From Alistipes sp. (GTDB taxonomy: Bacteria; Bacteroidota; Bacteroidia; Bacteroidales; Rikenellaceae), in assembly GCA_017504485.1 (NCBI GenBank), contig JAFVRC010000008.1, forward strand, positions 1 to 33,042: a stretch of 33,042 bases of DNA, read 5' to 3'. Below, one piece after another: positions 1 through 8,463 of the stretch. Made by a program: the position numbers and the translations under genes. Every line of letters begins with the position of its first letter. The stretch's first letter is position 1. Under the pieces are notes generated by a model. It was given only the letters and a program-made list of their open reading frames with translations, did no database searches and had not been told where the DNA came from.

Positions 1-936
1 CTCGATGTTGGCAAAGCGCGGCGCAGCGGCACGTAACTCGTCGAGCGAGGCTATTTGCCCGAGGTTTATCCAGAAGTCGGCACGAGAAGCATATACCAAG
101 GCCTCTTCTAACGAGATGGCTATCGACCGGCTCTGCATGTCATTGCTGTCGTTGCTTCCCGTCAGAATATACTCGCCTCCGGCATCCTCGATAAGGCGTA
201 CCATATAGCTGTTCGCAGGCGGCATAAACCAAGTGTCGCGGTAGGGTAGGTTGAGCATCACGCGCGGCCGATATGCCGAGCAGTGCTTCGTGCTGCGCAA
301 AGCGTTGTAACGCTCCTCAATATCGCTAAAGACAGCCTTGCCACGCTCCTCTACTCCGCAAATCGAGGCTATGGCAACCATCCACTCTGCCTTGCCGAGA
401 GGCGAGTTTTCGAGATAGTCGCCTATATATAAATAAGGTATAGCGAGTTCATCGAGTTTTGCGGTTATGCTCTTTGCCTCGCCGGTCACGCCGTAGAGCA
501 GCACGAGGTCGGCACCGAGCGAGCGTATCATCTCAAAATCGAAGGCCGCGTCGTAGCCCACCTCGGCAATCTCGCCTCTCTCGACGGCTTGACGGATAGA
601 GGGAGTGTAGATGAAGTGGCACCCCGAGAGCCCTACGATACGGTCGGCGCAACCGATGACATCGAGCATTGCTGCGTAGCTCGACGACATGGCGATGATG
701 CGCCTCTTTGGTGCAAGAGTGTCAATCGGGTAGTAGTAGCGAATATCTTCGGCACCCTGCCATGGATTTTTCACGCAGAGCAACTTCGCGCCACTTGCCT
801 TGTCGCGCTCTATCGAGAAGCCCTCGGCATAGCGCGGTGTATAGAGCGCTTCGGTGTCGCGTACAGCCGCCTTGTGGCCGCACGCTGAGAGCAGTGCCGC
901 AACAACGAGGAGTGCTATGTGCGCCGCTTGTCGCAT
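1..936 (-). CDS. Periplasmic substrate-binding lipoprotein (BtuF/FecB-like, TroA fold), C-terminus cut by window edge
   Basis: The reading frame is open from ATG at 934-936 to base 1 (312 codons) with no stop, so the C-terminus lies outside the window. The N-terminus is a lipoprotein signal: MRQAAHIALLVVAALLSACG, with the lipobox Cys at residue 19. A segment around residues 85-110 (PKRRIIAMSSSYAAML, then DVIGCADRIVGLSG) resembles the start of the class III periplasmic-binding fold used by cobalamin, haem and siderophore ABC importers. Later SLGADLVLLYG and a helix-rich C-lobe fit the same family. By family it would capture a metal complex or B12 and hand it to a BtuC/BtuD-type permease, probably encoded further left. 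It starts 8 bp after the recN stop, so it is probably co-transcribed. The family assignment is fairly sure; the ligand cannot be told from sequence. Confidence 0.8.
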   Translation of the reverse strand, partial: MRQAAHIALLVVAALLSACGHKAAVRDTEALYTPRYAEGFSIERDKASGAKLLCVKNPWQGAEDIRYYYPIDTLAPKRRIIAMSSSYAAMLDVIGCADRIVGLSGCHFIYTPSIRQAVERGEIAEVGYDAAFDFEMIRSLGADLVLLYGVTGEAKSITAKLDELAIPYLYIGDYLENSPLGKAEWMVAIASICGVEERGKAVFSDIEERYNALRSTKHCSAYRPRVMLNLPYRDTWFMPPANSYMVRLIEDAGGEYILTGSNDSNDMQSRSIAISLEEALVYASRADFWINLGQIASLDELRAAAPRFANIE

Positions 937-944
937 AATTAGGG

Positions 945-2585
945 TTATCGTGAAAGAAGGTTTCGGGCCTGCGCAAGTGCCGCCTCTGTGATGGTATCAC
1001 CCGAGAGCATTTTGGCAATCTCTACCACTCGCTCCTCGGCCGCCAATGGGCGTATGTGTGTCACACTCTGCTCCTTATAAACAAGGAGATGCTTGTTGCC
1101 CTTCGATGCCACTTGTGGCAGGTGCGTTATGTTGATGACCTGCATGGCCTCGGCCGCCTCGCTGATAATGTCGCCGACGGCATTGGCCGTGCGGCCCGAT
1201 ATTCCGGTGTCAATCTCGTCGAAGATGATGGTCGGCAGAGCGAGGTGGTGTGCAAGTGTAGTTTTCAGGGCGAGCATCACGCGCGAGAGCTCGCCTCCCG
1301 AGGCAATCTTCTCGATGGCTCGCGGCTCGACATTTGCGTTGGCCGAAAATACAAACTCCACGGTGTCGCACCCTGCGGCTGTTAGCTCACCCTCGGTGAG
1401 GCGAATATCGAACTGCGCATCCACCATACCCACTCGTTGTAGGATATCGACCACCGCCTGCGAGAGTTTCGGTGCGGCCGCGGCACGCGCCTTATGCAGT
1501 GCGGCGGCAAGGCGATAGGCTCGCTCCTCGCTCTCGGCCACGCGCAGAGCTATTTTCGAGAGTTGCTCGTCGCCGTGTATTATCGTATCGAGGCGCGAGG
1601 CGTAGTCGTCGCGCAAAGCGATGAGTGCCGTAATGCTATCCACGCAGTGCTTGGTGCAGAGCGATGATAGCAGATTGAGTCGCTCGTTGAGTTTGTCGAG
1701 CCGCTCGGGGTTCGACTCTATGTGCTCGGACTGGCCGACAATCGTCGCGTCGATATCTCGCAACTCGACGGTCGAGGAGTGAATACGCTCGATAAGCTCT
1801 GTCGCCGCGGCGTAGTTGCCGGCAACGTGCCGCAATGCGCTCTCGGCCTCCTTGAGCGATGTGAGCACGCCGATACTCTCCTCGTCGAGTATTGCGTGTA
1901 TGCGCCCCAGGGCCTCGTTTATGGCATCTGCATTCTCGAGCACCAGCTGCTCGGCCTCGGCCTCCTCGACCTCACCTTCGCGCAGTGAGGCAGCCGTGAG
2001 CTCCTCGACCTGATGGCGTAGCCACTCCTCCTCCTGCCGCGACTGCTCGACCTCTGTGCGCAGAGCCTCCAATGCCGCGCGTTGTGAACCAAGCTCGGTG
2101 AAGGCCGTGCGGTACTCGGCGAGTAGAGCCTCATTGCCGGCAGCCGTATCGAGGGCCTTGGTGCGGAAGGCGGCCGATTGAAGGATGAGATTTTGGTGTT
2201 GCGAATGTATGTCAATCAGATAGGCCCCCACCTCTTTCAGCTCGGTGAGCTGCACGGGTTGATCGTTGATGAAGACTCGGCTCCTGCCGCTCGGCGAGAT
2301 GGTGCGGCGAATGATTGTATGCGTGTCGTACTCGAGGTCGTGCTCGGCGAAGAACTCCTCGAGCGACAACCCCTCGACATCGAACTCGGCTTCGACAATG
2401 CAGCTGCGTGCCGAATCCTTGATGGCGGCTCCATCATTCTTCGCGCCAAGCAACAGCGAGAGGGCTCCCATAAGTATCGACTTGCCGGCACCCGTCTCAC
2501 CTGTGATGATGTTCAGGTGGGCATCGAACTCGATTTCGAGCGAGTCGATGAGTGCGTAGTTCTCAACTGCAAGTCTGGTAAGCAT
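945..2585 (-). CDS. recN: DNA repair protein RecN
   Basis: SMC-like ATPase that acts early in recombinational repair of double-strand breaks; 546 residues, normal for the family. It begins with MLTRLAVENYALIDSLEIEF, typical of RecN. Walker A is GETGAGKS at 29-36. A long charged, coiled-coil-like centre occupies roughly 155-380. The ABC signature SGGEL is at 429-433 and Walker B TIIFDEIDTG begins at 452. The C-terminal THLPQVAS motif is also characteristic. The ATG start at 2583-2585 lies 2 bp after the coaBC stop, so translation is probably coupled within the bamD-rpoZ-coaBC-recN run. Nothing suggests damage or transfer. In the Bacteroides genomes I remember, a DUF4835 gene often separates coaBC and recN; there is no room for it here. 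Confidence 0.97.
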   Translation of the reverse strand: MLTRLAVENYALIDSLEIEFDAHLNIITGETGAGKSILMGALSLLLGAKNDGAAIKDSARSCIVEAEFDVEGLSLEEFFAEHDLEYDTHTIIRRTISPSGRSRVFINDQPVQLTELKEVGAYLIDIHSQHQNLILQSAAFRTKALDTAAGNEALLAEYRTAFTELGSQRAALEALRTEVEQSRQEEEWLRHQVEELTAASLREGEVEEAEAEQLVLENADAINEALGRIHAILDEESIGVLTSLKEAESALRHVAGNYAAATELIERIHSSTVELRDIDATIVGQSEHIESNPERLDKLNERLNLLSSLCTKHCVDSITALIALRDDYASRLDTIIHGDEQLSKIALRVAESEERAYRLAAALHKARAAAAPKLSQAVVDILQRVGMVDAQFDIRLTEGELTAAGCDTVEFVFSANANVEPRAIEKIASGGELSRVMLALKTTLAHHLALPTIIFDEIDTGISGRTANAVGDIISEAAEAMQVINITHLPQVASKGNKHLLVYKEQSVTHIRPLAAEERVVEIAKMLSGDTITEAALAQARNLLSR

Positions 2586-2587
2586 GG

Positions 2588-3790
2588 TTATTTGTCGAAA
2601 AATTGTTCTATGCGGTCGGCTATCCGCTCGGCAACCTCGCGCTTCGACATCAGGGGTAGCTCCGTACGCCCCTCGTGGTCGATGAATGTAACTTTGTTGG
2701 TATCTACGCCAAAGCCCGCTCCGCTATCCTGCAACGAGTTGAGAACTATGAAGTCGAGGTTCTTGCGGCGCAACTTATCCTCGGCATTGGTCAGCTCGTT
2801 GCAACTCTCCAAGGCAAAGCCTACGAGCAGCCTACTGCCCTTCGTGCGCCCCAGCTCGGCGGCAATATCCTTCGTGCGGCGCAGGCGGATGACCATATCG
2901 TCGTCGCTCTTCTTAATCTTGTGCTCGGCAACCTCCTCCGGCGTGTAGTCTGCCACGGCGGCGCACATCACCGCGCCATCGGCCTCCTCGAAGGCTGCTA
3001 CTGCAGCGCGGTACATATCCTCGGCTGAGAGTACGTCTGTGCGCTTGACACCTGCGGGCACTGCAAGGTTTGTGCGGCCGCTTACGAGCTCCACCTCGGC
3101 ACCACGCACCGCAAGGGCCTCGGCAATGGCGTAGCCCATCTTGCCGGTCGAGTGGTTCGAGATAAATCGCACAGGGTCGATTGCCTCGATTGTGGCACCT
3201 GCCGTAACGACTATCTTGCGCCCGTCAAGGGTGTTACTCTTTTTTTTTTGAGCTATTGCTGCCTCGATAGCCGCAACCAGAGCCTCGGGTTCGGCCATAC
3301 GCCCCTTGCCTGTAAGTCCGCTGGCCAACTCGCCCTCCGGCGACTCGGTGATGATGACGCCTCGGCGGCGAAGCGTCTCGATATTCTCCTGCGTGGCGAC
3401 ATGAGCGAACATATCACAGTCCATAGCCGGTGCAACGATGGTCGTGCAGCGAGCCGAGAGGTAGGTGGTGAGCAGCAGATTGTCGGCCACGCCGTGCGCC
3501 ATCTTGGCGATGGTGTTGGCCGTAGCCGGCGCGATGATGAAGCAGTCGGCCCACTCGCCCATCGAGATATGGGAGTGCCAATCGCCATTCTCGGGGTTGT
3601 AGAACTCCACGGCGATAGGGTGCTTCGAGAGTGTGGCCATCGTCAGCGGAGTGATGAAGGCCTTGGCCGTCGGTGTCATGATGACCTTGACGTCGGCACC
3701 TGCCGTGCGCAAAAGACGACAAAGCATAGCCGCCTTGTATGCCGCTATGCTGCCCGTAATTCCGAGGAGAATGTGCTTTCCCTGTAACAT
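2588..3790 (-). CDS. coaBC: Bifunctional phosphopantothenoylcysteine decarboxylase / phosphopantothenate-cysteine ligase
   Basis: Makes 4'-phosphopantetheine for coenzyme A: the C-terminal CoaB part couples phosphopantothenate to cysteine and the N-terminal CoaC flavoprotein decarboxylates the product. 400 residues. CoaC features: GITGSIAAYKA near the N-terminus, the HSHIS motif with the likely catalytic His74, the flavin region APATANTIAKMAHG (87-100) and PAMD at 121-124. Asp replaces the Asn of the E. coli PAMN motif; from memory this is normal in Bacteroidota. CoaB features: VTAGATIEAIDPVRFISN from 195, the STGKMG loop at 214-219 and AAVADYTP. The linker at 181-185 is encoded by a run of ten A (minus strand, 3240-3249); see findings. 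It lies 27 bp after the omega-like gene and 2 bp before recN. Confidence 0.96.
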   Translation of the reverse strand: MLQGKHILLGITGSIAAYKAAMLCRLLRTAGADVKVIMTPTAKAFITPLTMATLSKHPIAVEFYNPENGDWHSHISMGEWADCFIIAPATANTIAKMAHGVADNLLLTTYLSARCTTIVAPAMDCDMFAHVATQENIETLRRRGVIITESPEGELASGLTGKGRMAEPEALVAAIEAAIAQKKKSNTLDGRKIVVTAGATIEAIDPVRFISNHSTGKMGYAIAEALAVRGAEVELVSGRTNLAVPAGVKRTDVLSAEDMYRAAVAAFEEADGAVMCAAVADYTPEEVAEHKIKKSDDDMVIRLRRTKDIAAELGRTKGSRLLVGFALESCNELTNAEDKLRRKNLDFIVLNSLQDSGAGFGVDTNKVTFIDHEGRTELPLMSKREVAERIADRIEQFFDK

Positions 3791-3817
3791 TGGAAGAAAG
3801 TGCTCTTCATCGAGTGG

Positions 3818-4129
3818 TTACTCGCCGTCGCGATAATATACCTCATCGTCGAGGAACTCCTCGGTGGCGATGATAGCAGGCTTCGGCAGACGCTCGTAGT
3901 AGCGCGAAATCTCAATCTGCTCACGGTTCTCGAAGGTCTCCTCCATAGTGTCGGTAGGCGACGAGAAGTCGGCGAGCTTGCGGTTGAGCTCGGTTTTGAG
4001 CTCGGCAGCAATCTGATTCGCACGGCGTGCGATGATGTTGATGCTTTTGTAGACGTTGCCCGTCTCGTGGTCGATATCGACCAACTTTCGCGTTACGGTG
4101 TTGTTCGGAATGTTCTTCTTGATTTCCAT
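3818..4129 (-). CDS. rpoZ: Rpb6-type RNA polymerase omega subunit (Bacteroidota RpoZ)
   Basis: A 103-residue acidic protein. The centre, VYKSINIIARRANQIA at about 26-41, is the conserved helix of the Rpb6/omega family, which clamps the RNA polymerase beta' subunit and helps assembly. The N-terminal KKNIPNNTVTRKLVDID and the C-terminal acidic tail match the form seen across Bacteroidota, which differs strongly from E. coli RpoZ. The ATG is 5 bp after the bamD stop, and coaBC starts 27 bp after this stop, the usual neighbourhood in this phylum. Assignment rests on the motif, the size and this context. Confidence 0.85.
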   Translation of the reverse strand: MEIKKNIPNNTVTRKLVDIDHETGNVYKSINIIARRANQIAAELKTELNRKLADFSSPTDTMEETFENREQIEISRYYERLPKPAIIATEEFLDDEVYYRDGE

Positions 4130-4134
4130 CTTTT

Positions 4135-5046
4135 CTATCGTTGTTTTTCTATGTTGTTTTTGTCCGAAAAGTTTTTGGCCTCCTTGACATATCGCTCGAC
4201 CTCCTTACGATGTTTTGACTCGGGGAACTCCTCGATAAACGAGTAGTAGGAGTCGAGCATCGAGAGGTATCGTTCGGCCTGCTTGCTCTCGATAGAGTTG
4301 TGGGCGAGGCGGTAGTTCGATACGACGATGTAGTAGAGAATCTTCTCGCGATATGGCGTCTCTGGATAGGTTTTGAGCGCATTGCGGAATGCTACGACTG
4401 CCGACTTGTACTTCTGAATCTTGTAGTATGTGTAGGCGTTCAGGAAGCTCTTGGTCTTGAGTCGCTCGGTGAGCTCCTCGATGATGCCGCTGAAGGCTTT
4501 TGTGCGCTCCGAGTTCGGATATCGCTCGATATACTCGCTCAGTGCGATGATGCTCTCCGAGGTGATGCTCTGGTCGCGCGTAGGACCAGGCGTGAGATAG
4601 TACTTACACATGGCGAACATCGCCTCCGCGTCCTCCAAGAATATACTTCGGCCGAACTTGCGACGGAACTCGTCGAGCTGTATCGAGGCATCGTGATACT
4701 CGCGGTGCTTGAAGCGACTGCGAGCGCTGAAATAGGCTATCGAGTCCTCCTGACTGCTACCCACGAAGTAACCCTGGCATGCATCAAACATCGAGGCGGC
4801 CTTGTTCCACTTCTCCTGCTCGTAGAGCTGCAAGGCGGTCGAGTACATCAACTGCGGATCGCCGCTCTTGGAGATTTTGTGCAGATTGATGTGCTTGCTC
4901 TTCTTGCCTTTTTTGCTCCTCTTGCTGCTTTGGCTCTGCTCGGTTGTGGCACCCTTCGAAGCGGATGCGACCTCCTTGGTATAGCCGTTTGTGGCGACCA
5001 GAAGTGCGAGGATGACTATCAGGCTATATGTTAATTTTCTCATCAT
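4135..5046 (-). CDS. bamD: Outer-membrane assembly factor BamD-like TPR protein
   Basis: 303 residues from the ATG at 5044-5046; the next ATG (5041-5043) is equally possible. A longer frame back to 5187 is rejected because it runs through the comM end and across a good promoter at 5100-5131. The protein has a hydrophobic signal segment (about residues 6-18) and then a basic, Ser/Lys-rich stretch. TPR-like helical pairs of the BamD/YfiO family follow: LYEQEKWNKAASMFDAC, YHDASIQLDEFRRKFG, SIIALSEYIERYPNSERTKA, KYKSAVVAFRNALKTYPET and YYSFIEEFPESKHRKE. By family it is part of the BAM complex that inserts beta-barrel proteins. Unusually, no cysteine lies near the signal peptide end, so it cannot be a standard lipoprotein as annotated. 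The position before the omega subunit gene supports the call. Confidence 0.85.
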   Translation of the reverse strand: MMRKLTYSLIVILALLVATNGYTKEVASASKGATTEQSQSSKRSKKGKKSKHINLHKISKSGDPQLMYSTALQLYEQEKWNKAASMFDACQGYFVGSSQEDSIAYFSARSRFKHREYHDASIQLDEFRRKFGRSIFLEDAEAMFAMCKYYLTPGPTRDQSITSESIIALSEYIERYPNSERTKAFSGIIEELTERLKTKSFLNAYTYYKIQKYKSAVVAFRNALKTYPETPYREKILYYIVVSNYRLAHNSIESKQAERYLSMLDSYYSFIEEFPESKHRKEVERYVKEAKNFSDKNNIEKQR

Positions 5047-5099
5047 TATTTCTCGGCTCTCGCGTGTGTGTCGTGTATGCGCGCGTGGCGATAATCGCG

Positions 5100-5131
5100 C
5101 AAAATTATAAAGAATAAACGACTTGTGCAAA
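5100..5131 (-). promoter_or_regulatory. Promoter of the bamD-rpoZ-coaBC-recN unit
   Basis: On the minus strand TAATTTTG (5100-5107) fits TAnnTTTG. TTTG (5128-5131) lies 20 bases upstream, within TTTGTTTG. The expected start of transcription, about 5095, gives a leader of some 50 bases before the bamD ATG at 5046. This is also the main argument for the short bamD start. Confidence 0.65.
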
Positions 5132-5174
5132 CAAATGTTGTGGAATGGCGATTTTTTCTTCGCTTTACAGTCGT

Positions 5175-6713
5175 CTATCGCCCCCAATTATCGCGGTCGA
5201 GAGTGCGGTAGTTTATCGCTTCGGCGATGTGTGAGGCGGTGATGTCGGGCGCATTGTCGAGGTCGGCAATTGTGCGAGCCACCTTGATAATGCGGTCGTA
5301 GGCTCGCGCCGAGAGGCTCAATCGCTCCATAGCACGTTCAAGGAGCGCACGTTCAGCCTTGCCTAACGGGCAAAACTCGCGCAGCATCGCGCTGTTCATC
5401 ATCGCATTCGAGTGGATAGCCGTACTTGCAAAGCGGCGACGCTGAATATCGCGTGCGGCAATAACACGGCGGCGTACCTCGCTACTCGACTCCTCGCGTT
5501 GCTCGGAGTTGATGTCGGAGATAGGCACGGGGCACACCTCGATATGCATATCTATACGGTCGAGTAGCGGGCCCGAGATGCGCGAGAAGTAGCGATGTAT
5601 GGCCGATGGCGGACAACTGCACTCCTTGGTCGGGTGGTTGTAGTAACCACACGGGCAGGGGTTCATCGCAGCGATAAGCGTGAAGTTGGCCGGATACTCG
5701 ACGCTATACTTGGCTCGCGAGATGGTTATTGTCTTATCTTCGAGGGGCTGGCGCAATACCTCGAGCACGTTGTGCCCGAACTCCGGCAGCTCGTCAAGGA
5801 ATAGTATTCCGTTGTGTGCAAGGCTCACCTCGCCCGGCTGTGGCGACTGCCCGCCGCCGACGAGTGCTACCTGCGAGGTGAGGTGGTGCGGCGAGCGGAA
5901 AGGGCGTGCCGTGAGCAGTCCGCTTTGTGCCCCCAATTTGCCGGCCACCGAGTGTATCTTTGTTGCCTCGACAGCCTCCTCCAACGACATTGGTGGGAGT
6001 ATCGACGGCATACGTCGTGCGAGCATCGTCTTGCCCGAGCCCGGGGCTCCTATCATCAGCACATTGTGGCCTCCGGCGGCCGCAATTTCGATGGCACGCT
6101 TGACGTGCGATTGTCCCTTTACGTCGGCAAAATCCTCGAGAAAACGCTCCGCAAGGCTCTCCTCCGGCTCTCTGATAGTTGCCCTCGTAGGCGCAATATC
6201 GCGTTCTGCATTGAGGAAGGCTGCCACCTCCTTGAGGTTCTCGACAGCAATAACATCCAACCCCTCGACAACTGCCGCTTCGGCCGCATTTTCGGCCGCT
6301 ACGACCAGCCGTTTGAGTCCCGACTCCTTGGCCATAACCGCTATAGGGAGTACGCCGCGCACAGGCTTCACGCCTCCGTCGAGCGAGAGCTCGCCGATGA
6401 AGAGCGTCTCCGCAAGGCGGTCGTCGATAATCTGCGATGTGGCGGCGAGAATACTGACGGCAATCGGCAAGTCAAAGCCCGAGCCCTCCTTGCGCAAATT
6501 GGCAGGTGCAAGGTTAACGACAATCTTCTTGGCCGTCATCCGCATCTCCGAATTTTCGAAGGCCGAGCGTATGCGTTGCTCGCTCTCTTTGACCGCATTG
6601 TCGGGCAGGCCGACGAGGAAAAGGCCTATGCCTCCTCCGGCAATATTGACCTCGACATCGACCTTAACGGCACGAATGCCGACGATAGCTCCAGCGTAAC
6701 ACCTTACGAACAT
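5175..6713 (-). CDS. comM: YifB/ComM family Mg-chelatase-like AAA+ ATPase
   Basis: 512 residues, full length for the family. Residues 1-170 form the Lon-like (ChlI/YifB N-terminal) domain, with VEVNIAGGGIGLFLVGLPD. The AAA+ core has Walker A GAPGSGKT at 222-229 and Walker B ILFLDE at 303-308. A cysteine cluster CPCGYYNHPTKECSC sits at 353-367, and an Mg-chelatase C-terminal domain with RISGPLLDRIDMHIEV follows. In transformable bacteria ComM is a hexameric branch-migration helicase that extends integrated donor DNA; in others its role is unclear, so competence here is only an inference. It starts 21 bp after the dnaB stop, so it is probably read through from dnaB. About 128 bp separate it from bamD, which has its own promoter. 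Confidence 0.93.
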   Translation of the reverse strand: MFVRCYAGAIVGIRAVKVDVEVNIAGGGIGLFLVGLPDNAVKESEQRIRSAFENSEMRMTAKKIVVNLAPANLRKEGSGFDLPIAVSILAATSQIIDDRLAETLFIGELSLDGGVKPVRGVLPIAVMAKESGLKRLVVAAENAAEAAVVEGLDVIAVENLKEVAAFLNAERDIAPTRATIREPEESLAERFLEDFADVKGQSHVKRAIEIAAAGGHNVLMIGAPGSGKTMLARRMPSILPPMSLEEAVEATKIHSVAGKLGAQSGLLTARPFRSPHHLTSQVALVGGGQSPQPGEVSLAHNGILFLDELPEFGHNVLEVLRQPLEDKTITISRAKYSVEYPANFTLIAAMNPCPCGYYNHPTKECSCPPSAIHRYFSRISGPLLDRIDMHIEVCPVPISDINSEQREESSSEVRRRVIAARDIQRRRFASTAIHSNAMMNSAMLREFCPLGKAERALLERAMERLSLSARAYDRIIKVARTIADLDNAPDITASHIAEAINYRTLDRDNWGR

Positions 6714-6734
6714 TTCGCGCTGTGTATTAGAGTA

Positions 6735-8288
6735 TTAGAATGGTACAAGGTCATCGTTGCCACCTATGGCAAAGTCGCCTGCGCCCGATGCATTTTGCAG
6801 GGCCGAGCCGGCCGATGGAGCTGCCGTGTGCAACCCCTCGCCATAGCCGCTGGCCTCGACACGCTCGTATTGCTCGCCGACCATGTTGTCGATGATATCC
6901 CAGTTGTCGAAGCGAGCCTGATCCTTGATGAACTTCAACTTTACGTCGCACACGGCACCGTTGCGGTGCTTGGCGAGGATGATTTCGGCCATACCCTCGG
7001 TCGATTGTCCGTCGTCGGTCTGCGTGAAGCCGTAGTACTCGGGGCGGTGGATGAATGCCACGATGTCGGCATCCTGCTCGATGGCTCCCGACTCGCGGAG
7101 GTCGCTCAACTGTGGTCGCTTCGAGCCGCCGCGCGACTCGGTGGAGCGGTTGAGCTGCGAGAGGGCCAAGATTGGCACATCGAGCTCCTTGGCTACAGCC
7201 TTCAATGTACGCGAGATGAACGATACCTCCTGCTCGCGGTTGCCCTTGTCGCCCTGACCTGCGGCGGTCATCAGCTGCAAGTAGTCGATGATGATGACCT
7301 TCAGCCCCTTGCTCTTGTGCAGACGGCGGGCCTTCGAGCGGAACTCGAAGATAGAGAGGGCCGGCGTATCGTCGATATAGAGTGGCGCTAGGCCGAGAGG
7401 CTTGGTCTTTGTTTCGAGGGTTTTCCACTCGTTGGCCGAAAGCTTGCCGCTGCGGATTGTGTCGCCCTTGATGCCCGTCTCGCCGCAGATAAGGCGCATC
7501 ATAAGCTGTGCGGCGGACATCTCCAACGAGAAGAAGGCAACGGGCGCATTGTAGTCGATAGCCATATTGCGGGCCATCGAGAGCACAAAGGCAGTCTTAC
7601 CCATCGAAGGGCGTGCCGCAACGATGATAAGGTCCGAAGGTTGCCAACCGAGAGTCACGTTATCGAGAGCCGTAAAGCCCGTGCAGACACCGCTGTACTT
7701 CGACTCATTCTTACTAGCCTCCTCAATCTGCTTGATTGTGCGGCGCAGCACATCCGACGAGTTCTGCATCGCACGCTTGACGTGCCCCTCCGTGGCCTTC
7801 AAAATCTCCGACTCGGCAAAGCCGATAAGCTCCGTCACGTCGATTGCGCTGTCGTAGGCCTTCTGCTGAATATCGATGGCGGTGCTGATAAGCTCGCGCT
7901 GGATATACTTCTGCGCGATGATGCGCGAGTGGAACTCGACGTTGGCCGCCGTGCCCACCTTGCGCGTAAGCTGTGCGAGATATGAGGCACCTCCCACCTT
8001 CGCAAGCTCGCGCTTCGATTTGAGGCGGTCGGTGACCGTATATGCATCGATAGGCTTCAACTCGCGCGACAACTCCTCGATTGCCATGTAGATGAGTCTG
8101 TGCTCCTCGGTGTAGAATGCCTGTGCGGTGAGGTACTCCTGCACGGTGTATAGGGTGTCGCTCTCGAGCATCAATGCACCCAATACGGCCTCTTCGAGTT
8201 CGAGAGCCTGTGGTGGCGCATTTACTGCTTCTGGAACGAGGGCTTCGTAAGCCTCTTTGTTGCGAGATTGTCTGTATTCCTTTGCCAT
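6735..8288 (-). CDS. dnaB: Replicative DNA helicase DnaB
   Basis: Hexameric helicase that unwinds the fork ahead of the polymerase. 517 residues from ATG at 8286-8288. A TTG nine codons upstream (8313-8315) is rejected because it overlaps the -7 box at 8313-8320. The N-terminal DnaB domain spans about 25-130 (PPQALELEEAVLGALMLES). The RecA-like motor has Walker A ARPSMGKT at 225-232, the FFSLEMS motif near 252-258 and Walker B VIIIDYLQLM at 331-340. Further conserved pieces are LALSQLNRS and DLRESGAIEQDADIV. The tail is Gly/Ala/Ser-rich and ends DDLVPF. It heads a run with comM (21 bp gap). No intein or insertion is seen. Confidence 0.97.
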   Translation of the reverse strand: MAKEYRQSRNKEAYEALVPEAVNAPPQALELEEAVLGALMLESDTLYTVQEYLTAQAFYTEEHRLIYMAIEELSRELKPIDAYTVTDRLKSKRELAKVGGASYLAQLTRKVGTAANVEFHSRIIAQKYIQRELISTAIDIQQKAYDSAIDVTELIGFAESEILKATEGHVKRAMQNSSDVLRRTIKQIEEASKNESKYSGVCTGFTALDNVTLGWQPSDLIIVAARPSMGKTAFVLSMARNMAIDYNAPVAFFSLEMSAAQLMMRLICGETGIKGDTIRSGKLSANEWKTLETKTKPLGLAPLYIDDTPALSIFEFRSKARRLHKSKGLKVIIIDYLQLMTAAGQGDKGNREQEVSFISRTLKAVAKELDVPILALSQLNRSTESRGGSKRPQLSDLRESGAIEQDADIVAFIHRPEYYGFTQTDDGQSTEGMAEIILAKHRNGAVCDVKLKFIKDQARFDNWDIIDNMVGEQYERVEASGYGEGLHTAAPSAGSALQNASGAGDFAIGGNDDLVPF

Positions 8289-8312
8289 CGCGTTAGGTCT
8301 TTTAACAAAAGA

Positions 8313-8344
8313 CAAAAGTATGAATTTTTCGGCGGTCGGCCAAG
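8313..8344 (-). promoter_or_regulatory. Promoter of dnaB (Bacteroidota type)
   Basis: On the minus strand TACTTTTG (8313-8320) matches the TAnnTTTG -7 consensus, and CTTG (8341-8344) lies 20 bases upstream as a -33-like element. The box is 24 bases from the dnaB ATG, giving a leader of roughly 20 bases. A direct repeat TCGGCC-aagag-TCGGCC (8336-8352) covers the -33 region. Confidence 0.6.
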
Positions 8345-8413
8345 AGTCGGCCCATCTCTTTTTTCGACTTTTAGGCGAGAAGTTTGTTAAAAACTCTGTT
8401 TATAACGCGAAAT

Positions 8414-8432
8414 GAGGGCCCAAAGTGCCCTC
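8414..8432 (-). terminator. Possible weak terminator hairpin after comF
   Basis: GAGGGC (8414-8419) pairs with GCCCTC (8427-8432) around a 7-base loop, 31 bases beyond the comF stop. The minus-strand continuation has only ATTT, so it is a weak factor-independent terminator at best. The 175-bp comF-dnaB gap otherwise holds the dnaB promoter. Confidence 0.35.
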
Positions 8433-8463
8433 GGGCGGCGGTGTGGGTTGTTGATATTTTTGT

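Noticed and set aside
5047-5187. Upstream extension of bamD by 47 codons
   Set aside because: It overlaps the comM end and runs through a good promoter (5100-5131); the signal segment follows the ATG at 5046.
6722-6740. Repeated TATTAGAG/TATTAGAA beside the dnaB stop
   Set aside because: Two short copies only, partly in the dnaB stop region; too short to call a functional repeat.
8336-8352. Direct repeat TCGGCC-aagag-TCGGCC at the dnaB promoter as an operator
   Set aside because: Six bases per copy in GC-rich DNA is weak evidence; noted with the promoter but not called as a regulator site.
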